Shown here piece by piece: positions 33,946 through 43,236 of a stretch of DNA of 64,000 bases. The notes under the pieces were generated by a model. That model was not told the origin of the DNA. It did no database searches and worked only from the letters and a program-made list of their open reading frames with translations. This DNA is from Bin5 sp965204525 (GTDB lineage Bacteria > Chloroflexota > Anaerolineae > Caldilineales > Caldilineaceae), in contig OZ241994.1 of NCBI GenBank assembly GCA_965204525.1, positions 3,286,001 to 3,350,000 of the forward strand, written 5' to 3'. Every line of letters begins with the position of its first letter. Positions within the stretch are counted from its first letter, which is position 1. Made by a program: the position numbers and the translations under genes.

Positions 33946-34224
33946 GTGAAGCGCTTTAAGGATAAAAAAACACAACAGTTGTTAAACGGGCAGCCGGTCC
34001 GCCGTTTGCCAGCTGATATCCAGCGTCGAGCGCGAATGAGGCTACAAAGGGTGATAGCGGCTGAGGCGCTCACAGATCTCTTGTTTCCTCCTTCCCACAG
34101 GTTGGAGGCTTTGCGCGGTGACCGGGAGGGGCAGTTCAGCATCCGCGTCAACAACCAGTGGCGAGTGTGCTTCTATTGGACAGATCAGGGCGCGATGGAG
34201 ATTGAAATCGTCGACTATCATTGA
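33946..34224 (+). CDS. higB: HigB-like toxin (RelE/ParE superfamily)
   Basis: A 92-residue basic protein. GDREGQFSIRVNNQWRVCFYW and the end EIEIVDYH are hallmark stretches of HigB, with Arg and His residues of the RNase site; ALRGDREGQ is also typical. HigB toxins cleave mRNA on the ribosome. The gene starts at a GTG and its antitoxin follows after 12 bases, toxin first as in other higBA pairs. The start is so close to the promoter that the message may be leaderless. Confidence 0.88.
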   Translation: MKRFKDKKTQQLLNGQPVRRLPADIQRRARMRLQRVIAAEALTDLLFPPSHRLEALRGDREGQFSIRVNNQWRVCFYWTDQGAMEIEIVDYH

Positions 34225-34236
34225 GGAGAAAACACC

Positions 34237-34563
34237 ATGCCCACCAAATCACTTGATGTCGCGGGGCAAGCTCCAGACCTTGCCGGACCGATTCACCCAG
34301 GCGAGCATTTGGCGGAGATAATGCAGGAACTGGACATCACACAATACCGCTTGGCCAAGACAATAGGCGTTCCTCCGATTCGCATCCATGAAATCGTGAA
34401 CGGCCGCCGGTCGATTACCGCGGACTCAGCGCTGCGAATCGGGAAGGCCCTGGGGATGACGCCCGACTTCTGGTTGAACCTACAGCGCATGTACGACCTG
34501 GACGTCGCCCGGACCAAGACTGACACCAGCACCATCGAACCGCTTGTTGAGGTATCTCTTTAG
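34237..34563 (+). CDS. higA: HigA-like antitoxin (XRE family)
   Basis: A 108-residue protein beginning with a linker (IHPGEHLAEIMQELDITQYRLAKTIGV) that leads into a helix-turn-helix of the HigA type (PPIRIHEIVNGRRSITADSALRIGKALG). PDFWLNLQRMYDLD is the typical tail. It binds the toxin and the palindrome in the promoter. AGGAG lies eight bases before the ATG. Confidence 0.9.
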   Translation: MPTKSLDVAGQAPDLAGPIHPGEHLAEIMQELDITQYRLAKTIGVPPIRIHEIVNGRRSITADSALRIGKALGMTPDFWLNLQRMYDLDVARTKTDTSTIEPLVEVSL

Positions 34564-34593
34564 AGCAATTTTCGCCCGACAGCCAAAACCCAA

Positions 34594-35331
34594 CTAACGC
34601 CCTCCGAACAGCTGCCCCAGATCGACGTTGGCGCCGCCGCTCGCGCCCTTGCCGCCGACCTGGGGCATGTACTGGGCGATCTTCTGCGCCAGTTTGCCCA
34701 TCGGCATGGTCTGCAGGTAGGCCTTGCCCGGCCCTCGCAACGTCGCGAGAAAGAGGCCCTCGCCGCCGAGAAGGATGTTTTTGAAGCCGCGCACGATCTC
34801 GACGTCGAAATCGACGGTCGGCTCGAACATGGCCACATGGCCGGTGTCGACGCGCAGCAGCTCGCCCGCCTGCAGCTCCTTGACGAGAATCTCGCCGTCG
34901 AAGTTGACAAAGGCCCGGCCGGGGCCGGTCAGCCGCTGCAGTATGAAGCCCTCGCCGCCGAAGAGACCCGCGCCGAGCCGCTTGCGGAAGTGCATGTCCA
35001 GATCCACGCTCTTGTCCGCGCACATGAACGCGTCCTTCTGCACGATCACCGACTGTCCGTCAGCGAGATCAAGGTCCAGGATCTTGCCGGGAAACTCCGC
35101 CGAAAACGCGACCTCGCCCTCGCCCCGGTTGACGTAGTAGTCGACCACAAAGAGAGATTCCCCGGAGAGCGCGCGTTTGAACATCTTCCCCAGACCGCCG
35201 CCGGTATTGGTATCCATCTCCACGTCCTGAGTCATCCAGCTCATGCCGCCGGAGGACGAGTAGATGCGCTGTCCGGGGTTCAGCGTAACCGTGACAACCG
35301 GCAGGGTTGTACCTTCGATACGATACTGCAT
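34594..35331 (-). CDS. AIM24/TIGR00266 family protein
   Basis: A 245-residue protein of the AIM24 (DUF124) family, a tandem beta-barrel fold of unknown function. VTLNPGQRIYSSSGGMSWM, GLGKMFKRALSGESLFVV, DGEILVKELQAGELLRVDTGHVAMFE and FKNILLGGEGLFLATLRGPGKAYLQTMP are typical. A Gly-rich tail (GGKGASGGANVDLG) follows. I chose the ATG at 35331, with GAAGGAG eight bases upstream. It is convergent with the higBA pair. Confidence 0.85.
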   Translation of the reverse strand: MQYRIEGTTLPVVTVTLNPGQRIYSSSGGMSWMTQDVEMDTNTGGGLGKMFKRALSGESLFVVDYYVNRGEGEVAFSAEFPGKILDLDLADGQSVIVQKDAFMCADKSVDLDMHFRKRLGAGLFGGEGFILQRLTGPGRAFVNFDGEILVKELQAGELLRVDTGHVAMFEPTVDFDVEIVRGFKNILLGGEGLFLATLRGPGKAYLQTMPMGKLAQKIAQYMPQVGGKGASGGANVDLGQLFGGR

Positions 35332-35397
35332 TGACTTCACTCCTTCGTGCAATGGCCTGGGGCCCGCGCTGTGACCAAACGGTGGCCACTGCCGTTT

Positions 35398-36168
35398 TTA
35401 GCGGACGCAACCGTCGAATGTCCGGCCCTGGATATGGTGATAGACCGGCCCCTCGCCGTCTCTGGTATACGTGGAACGCGCCGACATGTAGGAGAGCGCG
35501 ATCGCGCGGCGCCACCGGTCGGAGCGGTTGGGCGCGGTGTAGTGGAGCAGGAGCGAGTGGAAGAAGAGCCCGCCGCCCGCCTTCACCGGCGCTAGCTGCA
35601 TATCGGCCTCGTCATAGTACTCGGGATCGACCACATAGTCGTCGGTCACGTTGATGTGGGGCTGCGGGCCCCACTTGTGGCTGCCGGGTATGACGGCCAT
35701 GCAGCCGTTTTCGGCGGTGGCGTCGTCGAACGCGAACCAGCAGGAGCAGAGATCCATCGGTTCAATCGGCCAGTAGGGTGAATCCTGGTGCATGCCCTTG
35801 GCCGAACCGACTTCGGGCGGTTTCAGGAGGACCGCGTTGCGGAACATCTTGATGTCCGGGCCGATGATCTGTTCGAGTACGCTGATAATGTTGCCGTTGC
35901 TTCCGAGCGCGTTGAAGCGATCATCGGACTCGACCAGGCCGTCGATTTTGCGGATGCCGTCGCCCGGCTCATCGACGTGCAGCTCGCCGCGCTGGACGCG
36001 CGGTTCGATCTGCACCTGAATCCGTTCCTGCGAGCGGCCGCCGTGGGTATATTCGCGCATACGGGTGCGCAGACCCTCCACTTCATCGGAATCCAGCAGG
36101 CCTTCGACGACCAGATAGCCGTTGCGCCGGTAGCTGTCGATCTGCTCCTGCGTCAGTTTGATTGACAT
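35398..36168 (-). CDS. Phytanoyl-CoA dioxygenase (PhyH) family protein
   Basis: A 256-residue Fe(II)/2-oxoglutarate oxygenase of normal size. The triad is H127-Q-D129 (KGMHQDSPYW) and H209 (LLLHYTAPNRS), with Arg220 for the co-substrate. MAVIPGSHKWGP is the typical strand before the distal His. The ATG has AAGGAG upstream. It follows the GH4 gene by 20 bases on the same strand and is last in that small operon. Substrate unknown. Confidence 0.87.
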   Translation of the reverse strand: MSIKLTQEQIDSYRRNGYLVVEGLLDSDEVEGLRTRMREYTHGGRSQERIQVQIEPRVQRGELHVDEPGDGIRKIDGLVESDDRFNALGSNGNIISVLEQIIGPDIKMFRNAVLLKPPEVGSAKGMHQDSPYWPIEPMDLCSCWFAFDDATAENGCMAVIPGSHKWGPQPHINVTDDYVVDPEYYDEADMQLAPVKAGGGLFFHSLLLHYTAPNRSDRWRRAIALSYMSARSTYTRDGEGPVYHHIQGRTFDGCVR

Positions 36169-36188
36169 GTTGACTCCTTGGTTCTGAT

Positions 36189-37748
36189 TCAGGCCGGTTC
36201 CTTCGTCATCTCGCCTTTGTCGGCGGCCGCGGCGTTCAGGGTGGCCGCGGCTTTGTCCTGCGCCATTTCGGCGACGCTCTTGGTGTGCAGGCGCGCCGCG
36301 CCTTTCCAGTTCTCCCGCAGTTGCGAGCGGGTATTGTTGCGCTCGGCCTCATCCAGCCGGGCCTGCGCCGCGGGGACATGCTCCTGGTACTGCGGCAGCC
36401 AGCGCGCCTGCGCCACCAGCATCTCATCGGTCATCTGCCAGATCTCTTCGGGGTTGCAGACGGCCGCGGTGAGGGGGTCGTGCAGCATCGCCTGCTTGAG
36501 CAGCATGACATCGCCGTGGACGGCCGCCTCGACCGCCATACGCTGCACCTGGACGCTGGCGGCACAGGTGGCGGCGCAGGCGAGGGGCAGGTCGCCGACA
36601 ACGGGCATGTTCATGCCATTTTTGTCCACGTAACCCGGGATCTCGATGCAGCAGCCGTCGGGCAGGTTGGTGATGTGGCCCTGGTTGATGACGTTGAAGT
36701 GGCCGCGATAGGGACGCCCCGTCTCCAGCCCTTCGATGATATAGGAGCCGTGCTCCTCGCTGCGCCGGTCGGGCGCGATGGTGGGCGGCTCCTGCTTCAT
36801 CCAGTTGGGGAAGTCGGTCTCGAACCAGTTGCGGCCTTCGGTGCAGACGCGCAGGTAGCCGCCGGTCTCGCCGTTGATCCAGCGGGAGAGGTCGATCCAG
36901 TCGTTGATCTCATCGGGGCGCTTGCGGTACCAGGGCACGTATTCGCTCACGTGGCCGTTGGATTCGGTGGTGTAGTAGCCGAAACGGCGGATCATGTCGA
37001 TGCGCAGTTTTTCGGTGGTGGGATATTCCGGATGCCCCTCGAACAGCTCCAGCATGCGCGGCGCCATGTCGAGACCCCGCCATTGCACCTGGGTATACCA
37101 GGTCTGGTGGTTGATGCCGGCGCAGATGATATCGACCTCATCGCGGTGCAGCATTTCGCCGGCCGCGATCATGCCCTCTCTCTTCGCCCACTCCTCGATG
37201 CAGCGGGTGATCTGCCAGTGGCCGCCCTGCACACCGTGGCAGAGACCGACCGTGCGCACGCCGCCATACTGATTGCAGGCCCAGACGTTCATCGCCATCG
37301 GATTCGAATAGTTGAGGAAGAGGGCATCCGGCTTCGCCACGGCGCGCATGTCGGCGCAGACATCGAGCAGCGCCGGAATGGTGCGCTGGCCGTACATGAT
37401 GCCGCCGGCGCAGATCGTATCGCCGACGCACTGGTCGATGCCGTATTTGAGGGGGATGTCGATATCCAGTTGGAAGGCGTCGAGCCCGCCCTGGCGCACG
37501 ACCGAGATCACATAATCGGCGTCGGTGATCGCTTCGCGGCGGTCGGTTGTGGGCGTGATGGTGGCGGGCAGCCCGTTGGCGTCGATGTCCCGCTGCGCCA
37601 GCTGCATCACCATCTCCAGATTGCCGGCGTTGATGTCCATAAAGGCGAAGTGGGTGTCGGCCAGCTCGGGCACGGCCAGAATATCGTGCATCAGCTTGCG
37701 GGTGAAGCCAATCGAGCCGGCCCCGATCATTGCGATTTTTATCGGCAT
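36189..37748 (-). CDS. Glycoside hydrolase family 4 (alpha-galactosidase/glucosidase/galacturonidase type)
   Basis: A 519-residue NAD- and Mn-dependent GH4 enzyme, longer than the usual 430-480. The N-terminal Rossmann loop is MIGAGSIGFTRKL. LNYSNPMAMN is the catalytic-site strand, GLCHGVQGG holds the metal Cys and His, and the next His is in CAGINHQTWY. The opening and CHG motif fit the MelA-like branch; galacturonidases are also possible, and the nearby GH88 hints at uronic acids. A C-terminal Ala-rich tail of about 60 residues is extra. AAGGAG precedes the ATG. Confidence 0.87.
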   Translation of the reverse strand: MPIKIAMIGAGSIGFTRKLMHDILAVPELADTHFAFMDINAGNLEMVMQLAQRDIDANGLPATITPTTDRREAITDADYVISVVRQGGLDAFQLDIDIPLKYGIDQCVGDTICAGGIMYGQRTIPALLDVCADMRAVAKPDALFLNYSNPMAMNVWACNQYGGVRTVGLCHGVQGGHWQITRCIEEWAKREGMIAAGEMLHRDEVDIICAGINHQTWYTQVQWRGLDMAPRMLELFEGHPEYPTTEKLRIDMIRRFGYYTTESNGHVSEYVPWYRKRPDEINDWIDLSRWINGETGGYLRVCTEGRNWFETDFPNWMKQEPPTIAPDRRSEEHGSYIIEGLETGRPYRGHFNVINQGHITNLPDGCCIEIPGYVDKNGMNMPVVGDLPLACAATCAASVQVQRMAVEAAVHGDVMLLKQAMLHDPLTAAVCNPEEIWQMTDEMLVAQARWLPQYQEHVPAAQARLDEAERNNTRSQLRENWKGAARLHTKSVAEMAQDKAAATLNAAAADKGEMTKEPA

Positions 37749-37991
37749 GGAATGGTTCTCCTTATGGCCTGGCGCGCTGCCCGGCGCCTGGGTTGCGCGA
37801 AGGCATTGAAGGGGGCGGATTTCTGGCAGTGCCTTCTATTGGCAGTGCACTCCATTATACGACAACTACAGGGAACCCCCACAGAGGAGAAGCAACCGGG
37901 CGAAGAGGAGTTATTCAATAGGCGTGTGTTTCGCAATGAAGGCGCAGGGTGAGGAGGAACTGATCCCCTGACCTCTCGTCTGCGCGCAGTG

Positions 37992-38747
37992 TCAGCGTGT
38001 AAAGAGGTTGCGGCGCACGTAGCGGCCGTCATCGGAGGCGAGGAACGCCAGCGCCTCGCCGACCCCTTCGGGATCACCCAGACGGGAGCGGGCGTCTTCA
38101 AGATCGAACGCCTGGCCCTGGGCCTCTGCCGACTCGCGCATCTGCCGCAGTTTCAGTTCGGTCTCGATGCCGCCGGGACAGACGACGTTGACGCGGATGC
38201 CTTTGGGCGCCAAATGATTTTCCAGCGTCATTCCCATGCCATTGACGGCGCCTTTGCTGGTTCCGTAGGCGATCGAAGAGCTGCCGCCGGTGACGCCCGC
38301 GCCCGAGCCGACCAGCAGGATCACCCCCTTCTCGCTGGCCTCGAGCAGGGGGTAGGCCTCCTTTACGCAGAGGAAGACGCCGCGCACGTTGACCGCGATC
38401 ACGTCGTCGAAAACGTCGACGGGGAAGGCGTCCGGCATCAGATTGGGGCCCCGCAGAACACCGGCGGAGCAGATGAGGACGTCGAGGCGGCCGTGGCGCT
38501 CCTTCACTTCGCCGAAGACCCGCTGCGCGTCCTCGTGGCGGCGCACGTCAAGCCTTTCGTAGCAGGCTTTGTGGCCCTCGGCCTGCAGAGACGCGGCCAG
38601 CGCTTCGCCGGTTTCGTCTTTGATATCGGTAATGATCACCTCGGCCCCGCGTTGCGCGCACAGCTGCGCGGCCGCGCCGCCGATGCCCTGCGCGCCGCCG
38701 GTGATGAGGATGACCTTGTTTTCAACGTTCGCCGCGGTCGATGTCAT
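37992..38747 (-). CDS. Short-chain dehydrogenase/reductase
   Basis: A 251-residue SDR. TGGAQGIGGA (cofactor loop), LICSAGVLRG (variant of the NNAG motif), LLVGSGAGVTGG (Ser), AYGTSKGAV (Tyr-x-x-x-Lys) and CPGGIETEL are seen. The usual C-terminal DGG motif is missing; the protein ends RYVRRNLFTR, so the last strand may be altered or truncated. The ribosome-binding site is weak. It lies between the GH36 and GH4 genes. Confidence 0.78.
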   Translation of the reverse strand: MTSTAANVENKVILITGGAQGIGGAAAQLCAQRGAEVIITDIKDETGEALAASLQAEGHKACYERLDVRRHEDAQRVFGEVKERHGRLDVLICSAGVLRGPNLMPDAFPVDVFDDVIAVNVRGVFLCVKEAYPLLEASEKGVILLVGSGAGVTGGSSSIAYGTSKGAVNGMGMTLENHLAPKGIRVNVVCPGGIETELKLRQMRESAEAQGQAFDLEDARSRLGDPEGVGEALAFLASDDGRYVRRNLFTR

Positions 38748-38852
38748 AGTCGGTTGCCTGTACAGATTGTGAATGGATGGTGGCGTGTCTGAAGAGGAAA
38801 CGGGAGGAGAAGCCGGGAACTGACTTCCCCTTCCGGGATTTCTAGGTCCTCG

Positions 38853-40700
38853 CTAGTCCATACTGAAGCTGGCGCTGCCCGGAGTATCGGCATTGAACTC
38901 CATTGTAACAGAGCGACCGCCGTCACTGAAGATTACCTGGGCGTATTCGTCGGCGCTGGCCGGCTGGCCGGTGGGCCGCCGGTAGTCGCCCAGCAGGAGC
39001 TCCCGGTAGGCTTTGAAATCTGCGACCGCGGCCCGGTAGCGCTCGAAGTCGGCGGCGGGCGCCTCCCACAGCTTCCCGCTGTAGCCGAAGCCGCCGGCGG
39101 CATGGGAGAGGTAGTCGTAGGTGGTGAAGTCATGGCGCTGCTGGCAGATATTGGTGTTGGCATAGTTGCCGGGAAGCACGGTATTCAACCCGTGCTGCAA
39201 CGCGCGCACGATCGCCGAATGCGTGGTGTGGTCGTTCATCCAGAAGCTGTGGCCGCGGCGCACGGTACCCAGCTCGATGCGATGTCCCCCGCTGGCGCAC
39301 TGTTCGATAAAGAGCTCCGGGCAGGCCTCCAGAATGTCGTCCAGCACCTGGTACAGGCCCTGCACATGCTGGATCTGCCGCCAGCCGATCTCCCCTTGCG
39401 GTACGTTGTGCTCCCAGTTCGAGCGCGGATCCTGGTTGTAGTCCCAGCGAATCCAGCGCACGCCCCACTCCTCGTAGGCGCGCACGATCCGGTCCAGCCA
39501 CCACTGGCGCACCTCGGGCAGGCCCAGGTTTATCAGGGCGAATTCAGGGTGCTGAAAGGGGAACTCGGGCCGCATGACCGGCGGCCGCCCGGGCGTCTCC
39601 CAGAACCAGTCCGGATGGTCGCGGTAGATTTCGCTGTCCTTGTTGGCCCACTCCGGCTCGAACCAGGTGCCGTACTTCATCCCCTTGGAACGCACGTAAT
39701 CGGCGAAAGGCGCGATGCCGTTGGGGAATTTTTTGGGATCGCCCTCACTCCAGTTGCCGATACCGTCGCGGAAATCGCCCGCGAACCAGCCGCCGTCTAC
39801 ACAGAAATACTCGAGACCGGCAGCGGCTGAAGCATCGACCGCGGGCCTGAGACTCTGGTCGGTGTAATCGTTATGGAAGGCAAACCAGTGATTGAAGGTG
39901 GCCGGCGGCAGCACCTCTTCGCCACCCAATGGAGGCATGACATGGTGACGGATGTGGCGGCGCAGGGCGTTGCCGCCGTCGTCCAGGTCGCCTTCGAAGG
40001 CTGTCAGAAGGACGCGCGGCAACGGCAGTGACTGGCCCGGCTGCAGATGCAGCGCCAGCCCCCACAGACCGGCCTGCAGGCGAACCGGCCAGTCGGTATC
40101 GGGGTCGTTTACCTCGCGCGTCTCCTGTGTCAGGCTAATGCGCCAGAGACCGGACCATTCAAGAAAGAGAGCGAAGCCCTGGCTGCGCGTGCCGTCGCAG
40201 ATAATGGCGCAGGGGAGGTGTCCGTCGGAAGGACGGCCGCCGTCACCGGCCATGATGGCCAAGGGGGCATAAACCTGGGGCGTCTTCAGGAGCTGGCGGT
40301 CAGCGATGGCAAAGTCTTCGGGCGGGAAGAAGTTGGCCAGAAAATGCACACCGTTCACGCGGCGAATCCACGGTTCGCCGAAGGTTGGTTGGAGCAGCAG
40401 ATCCAGGTCCCAGGTGAGACATTCGCTCAGGTTTTGCAGCGGCCGGCTGCCCCGGTTGGTCAGTTCTCCCCAGCATTCGACAGCGCGGGTGTCGGCGAAG
40501 AAGCGCATGTGCCACTGGACTTCAGCGCCGTCGTCGGTGTGGGCCGTCAGCACCTGCTCGGAATTGCCGGCGCTCTGTATCCCGGCTACATGCCAGGCCT
40601 CGGACGCGATTCCGCCGATGCCAAAGGGGACGGCTGCCCCGTCTGCGGCGATATTGGGGAGTTGCAACTGCTCGCGCAGTATCTGAAACCAGTTGCTCAT
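38853..40700 (-). CDS. Glycoside hydrolase family 36 alpha-galactosidase
   Basis: A 615-residue GH36 enzyme that removes alpha-galactose from oligosaccharides. The TIM barrel includes YFCVDGGWFAGDF, GMKYGTWFEPEW and VRWIRWDYNQDP, whose Asp420 is the expected nucleophile. The acid/base Asp is in SFWMNDHTT (Asp490), and CASGGHRIELG fits the family's Cys-Ser-Gly-Gly loop. No signal peptide, so it probably acts in the cytoplasm on imported sugar. The start is the ATG at 40700 with AAGGAG six bases upstream. It follows the third ABC importer on the same strand, suggesting that system imports galactosides. Confidence 0.9.
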   Translation of the reverse strand: MSNWFQILREQLQLPNIAADGAAVPFGIGGIASEAWHVAGIQSAGNSEQVLTAHTDDGAEVQWHMRFFADTRAVECWGELTNRGSRPLQNLSECLTWDLDLLLQPTFGEPWIRRVNGVHFLANFFPPEDFAIADRQLLKTPQVYAPLAIMAGDGGRPSDGHLPCAIICDGTRSQGFALFLEWSGLWRISLTQETREVNDPDTDWPVRLQAGLWGLALHLQPGQSLPLPRVLLTAFEGDLDDGGNALRRHIRHHVMPPLGGEEVLPPATFNHWFAFHNDYTDQSLRPAVDASAAAGLEYFCVDGGWFAGDFRDGIGNWSEGDPKKFPNGIAPFADYVRSKGMKYGTWFEPEWANKDSEIYRDHPDWFWETPGRPPVMRPEFPFQHPEFALINLGLPEVRQWWLDRIVRAYEEWGVRWIRWDYNQDPRSNWEHNVPQGEIGWRQIQHVQGLYQVLDDILEACPELFIEQCASGGHRIELGTVRRGHSFWMNDHTTHSAIVRALQHGLNTVLPGNYANTNICQQRHDFTTYDYLSHAAGGFGYSGKLWEAPAADFERYRAAVADFKAYRELLLGDYRRPTGQPASADEYAQVIFSDGGRSVTMEFNADTPGSASFSMD

Positions 40701-40778
40701 GTTCAACTCCTTGTGAAGACTTTTGCGAACGCAGCTGTATGCCCGGTTGCAAGAACCTGAATTGGGGCTGGATCGAGG

Positions 40779-40826
40779 AGAAAGTGAGGATAAGGGAGGA
40801 GCGAGAAACCTTTACTCACGCCTCCC
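40779..40826 (-). repeat. Purine-rich dispersed element, hairpin after the binding-protein gene
   Basis: GAGGAGAAAGTGAGGATAAG followed by GGAGGAGCGAG and CTCACGCCTCC, which pair imperfectly. It lies just after the binding-protein stop on the minus strand and would act as a terminator or message-end structure. Confidence 0.55.
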
Positions 40827-40836
40827 TGAATATGCA

Positions 40837-42186
40837 TCACCACTGGTAACCGGTGTCTTCACGGAAGCTCTGTACCTTTGCAGTCAGGTCCTCGTCGAGG
40901 CGAGCGGCCATGTCTTCGACGCTGATTGCGCCCAGAGAGAGCTCCTCCAACGCCGGGAAGAAGATATTGTCCATGGCGTATTTCGTGCCCACCGGACCAA
41001 TCCAGACCCAGTCCTGGACGGTGGCCAGGGCGGGCTGCAGGAACTTGGCCTCGTCGCTGGAGTACCACTCGTGGTCGAGCAGCGAAAAGACACAGGGCAG
41101 CGAATGCTGCGACTGCAGCCACTGGATCATGATGTCATCATCGTCAAGGTAGGCGATGAATTCGAGAGCCCTCTCAGGATTCTCGGTTGCGGCGTTGACG
41201 TTGAGCCCCCAGCCGCCTTCGCCGACGACGACGGGATCGGCGCCATCGATGCCGGGCCGCATGGAGAAGCCGAAGGTGCCTTCGGGGAAGGCCGTCGCGG
41301 CATAGGGAATGTAATCGAGCCAGATGCCGCCCATGGCCATACGCCCCTCAGCCAGGCCGAGGAAGACGACGGGCAGATCGGGCGAATCGACCTCGTGGGT
41401 GAAGATGGGATCGTAGAAGAGTTCGGTGAGGGCGCGGATGCCTTCGGGGGTGTTGACATTCCACTCCCCTGTCTCTTCGTTGAGATAGGTGCCGCCCTGT
41501 TCATAGATTGCGCCGCAGAGATACTGGATGTTGTGAGAGTTGCGCATGGAGAGACCGGCAACGGTGATGTTGCCGCCGTCGTCGGTTTGGGTCAAGGTCT
41601 TGGCGTCCTGCCAGACATCGTCCCAGTGGGTGTAGGTCGGGGGCGGCTCCATGCCGGCCTCCCCCCACAGGTCCAGGTTGGTGATGAAGCCGATACCCGG
41701 CGTGTTGTTGTGGAGCGGAATGCCGTACACCTCGCCCTGGTAGGTGTAGTAGTCCATGACGGCGGAGAAGAAGCGATCTTTGATCGTTCCCATGCCGCCG
41801 AGCGTTTCAGTGATGGGTAGCAGCTGGTTGGTGGCGATGAACGATGCTGCGCCGGCGCCGTGGATCGAGATGAGGTCTCCGGCGGTGCCTGCGCTGAGAC
41901 CGGCAGCGTAGGTGGTCAAGGGGTCGGTCTGCGGGGCAACGGTGATGGTGAGATCGTCGTTTGCCTCGTTGAACTGGTCGGCCAGCATGTTCCAGGCGAA
42001 GTCATGCGGTGGATACTGCATTGACCACAGGCTCAGTTCGGTCATGGCCGCATCCGGTGCAGCTTCTCCCCCGCCGTCGGCGGCAGGTTCGGCGGGCGCG
42101 GGTGCGCAGGCCGCCAGGGCAGCTGCAGCGCCGAAGCCGGCGGACAGTTTGAGCATCTGGCGGCGTGTCGGTTGACTCTTGTTCAT
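40837..42186 (-). CDS. Sugar ABC transporter substrate-binding lipoprotein (third importer)
   Basis: A 449-residue binding protein of the SBP family 1 type. PTRRQMLK (Arg 8-9) is a twin-arginine signal and AALAAC (Cys27) the lipobox, followed by a low-complexity linker (APAPAEPAADGGGEAAPDA). YPPHDFAWNMLADQFNEAND and GVNVNAATENPERALEFIAYL are family-like. The start at 42186 has AGGAGAGGATC upstream; the longer frame is not conserved. Unlike the other importers here, it is encoded after the two permeases. Confidence 0.88.
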   Translation of the reverse strand: MNKSQPTRRQMLKLSAGFGAAAALAACAPAPAEPAADGGGEAAPDAAMTELSLWSMQYPPHDFAWNMLADQFNEANDDLTITVAPQTDPLTTYAAGLSAGTAGDLISIHGAGAASFIATNQLLPITETLGGMGTIKDRFFSAVMDYYTYQGEVYGIPLHNNTPGIGFITNLDLWGEAGMEPPPTYTHWDDVWQDAKTLTQTDDGGNITVAGLSMRNSHNIQYLCGAIYEQGGTYLNEETGEWNVNTPEGIRALTELFYDPIFTHEVDSPDLPVVFLGLAEGRMAMGGIWLDYIPYAATAFPEGTFGFSMRPGIDGADPVVVGEGGWGLNVNAATENPERALEFIAYLDDDDIMIQWLQSQHSLPCVFSLLDHEWYSSDEAKFLQPALATVQDWVWIGPVGTKYAMDNIFFPALEELSLGAISVEDMAARLDEDLTAKVQSFREDTGYQW

Positions 42187-42297
42187 GATCCTCTCCTGTT
42201 CTCCATTTGTGATGAAAGAGTTTGTTTCCATACGGTGAAGCTTCACGAACCTACAAGGGAATTGCTGTAAATATGGGCGCCGGCCGAAGTTCAGTGA

Positions 42298-43176
42298 TCA
42301 GTACTTGAGACCGGTGAGGGTAACCCCGCGCACGAAGCGGCTCTGAAAGAATGAGTAGAAGACAACGACGGGAACGACTGTAATGACGGCGCCGGTGAGG
42401 AAGAGGTCGTAGCGCGGCCGGCTGGACCAACCAAGCAGGTGCGCCAGCCCCAAGGGGAGCGTCCGCATATTCTCATCATAGACGATCACAAGGGGCCAGA
42501 GGTAGGAGTCCCAATTGGCGAGGAAGCTGAAGATCGCCAGTGCGCTGAGGGCAGAGACAGACAGCGGCAGGACGATGTGGCGGTAGATCCACCAGTTTGA
42601 TGCGCCGTCAATGCGTCCGGCGTCGAGCAGTTCGGAAGGGAGGCCTTCCATAAACTGTCGCAGGAGGAAGATGCCGAAGGCGCTGACGCAGACGGGGATG
42701 ATGAGGGCCTGATAGGTGTCGGCCCAGCCGAGGTTGCTGACGAGGCGGAAGAGGGGAAGAAGCGTGACCGCAGGCGGCACCATCAGTGTGCTCAGAATGA
42801 TGGTAAAGATGAGCTCTTTGGCGGGAAATTCAAATTTGGCGAAGACAAAACCGGCTATCGAACTGGTGAATAGAATGAGTAGCACGGAAGGCAGCGCCAC
42901 GACAATGCTGTTAAAGAAGTAACGGTCAAAGGCCTGTTCGCTCAGGATCAGGATATAGCTGGCCACGGTGGGGGCTTGGGGCAGGAAGGTGGGGGGCTTG
43001 GAGATGATTTCCGACGCCGACTTGAAGGAGGCCAGCACCATCCAGAACATGGCGCCGAAAGCGATGAAGGCAGAAAAAGCCAGGATACAGTGCGTGGCGA
43101 GCGAAACGAGATGTTCGCGTACTTGTATCCAGGAATCAGACCTTATTCCACCGGACTGCCGGCTGACTTCAGTCAT
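42298..43176 (-). CDS. Sugar ABC transporter permease, MalG type (third importer)
   Basis: A 292-residue permease with about six spans. EAA loop: ELLDAGRIDGASNWWIYRHIVLPL. C-terminal SRFVRGVTLTGLKY. It follows the MalF-like gene by 60 bases, and GAGAGAGGCG precedes the ATG. Together with the gene at 43237 it forms the channel of importer three; no ATPase gene is nearby. Confidence 0.9.
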   Translation of the reverse strand: MTEVSRQSGGIRSDSWIQVREHLVSLATHCILAFSAFIAFGAMFWMVLASFKSASEIISKPPTFLPQAPTVASYILILSEQAFDRYFFNSIVVALPSVLLILFTSSIAGFVFAKFEFPAKELIFTIILSTLMVPPAVTLLPLFRLVSNLGWADTYQALIIPVCVSAFGIFLLRQFMEGLPSELLDAGRIDGASNWWIYRHIVLPLSVSALSALAIFSFLANWDSYLWPLVIVYDENMRTLPLGLAHLLGWSSRPRYDLFLTGAVITVVPVVVFYSFFQSRFVRGVTLTGLKY

Positions 43177-43236
43177 GGCAATCGCCTCTCTCCCCGGCCT
43201 TTCGTTGATCTTGTTGCGCCGCCCGCGACTGTCAGC

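Noticed and set aside
33549..34154. 201-codon minus-strand frame across the ligase end and higB
   Set aside because: It runs antisense to two well-supported genes and reads as low-complexity sequence.
36285..37952. 555-codon plus-strand frame opposite the GH4 gene
   Set aside because: It is the antisense shadow of a well-supported GH4 gene and shows no domain of its own.
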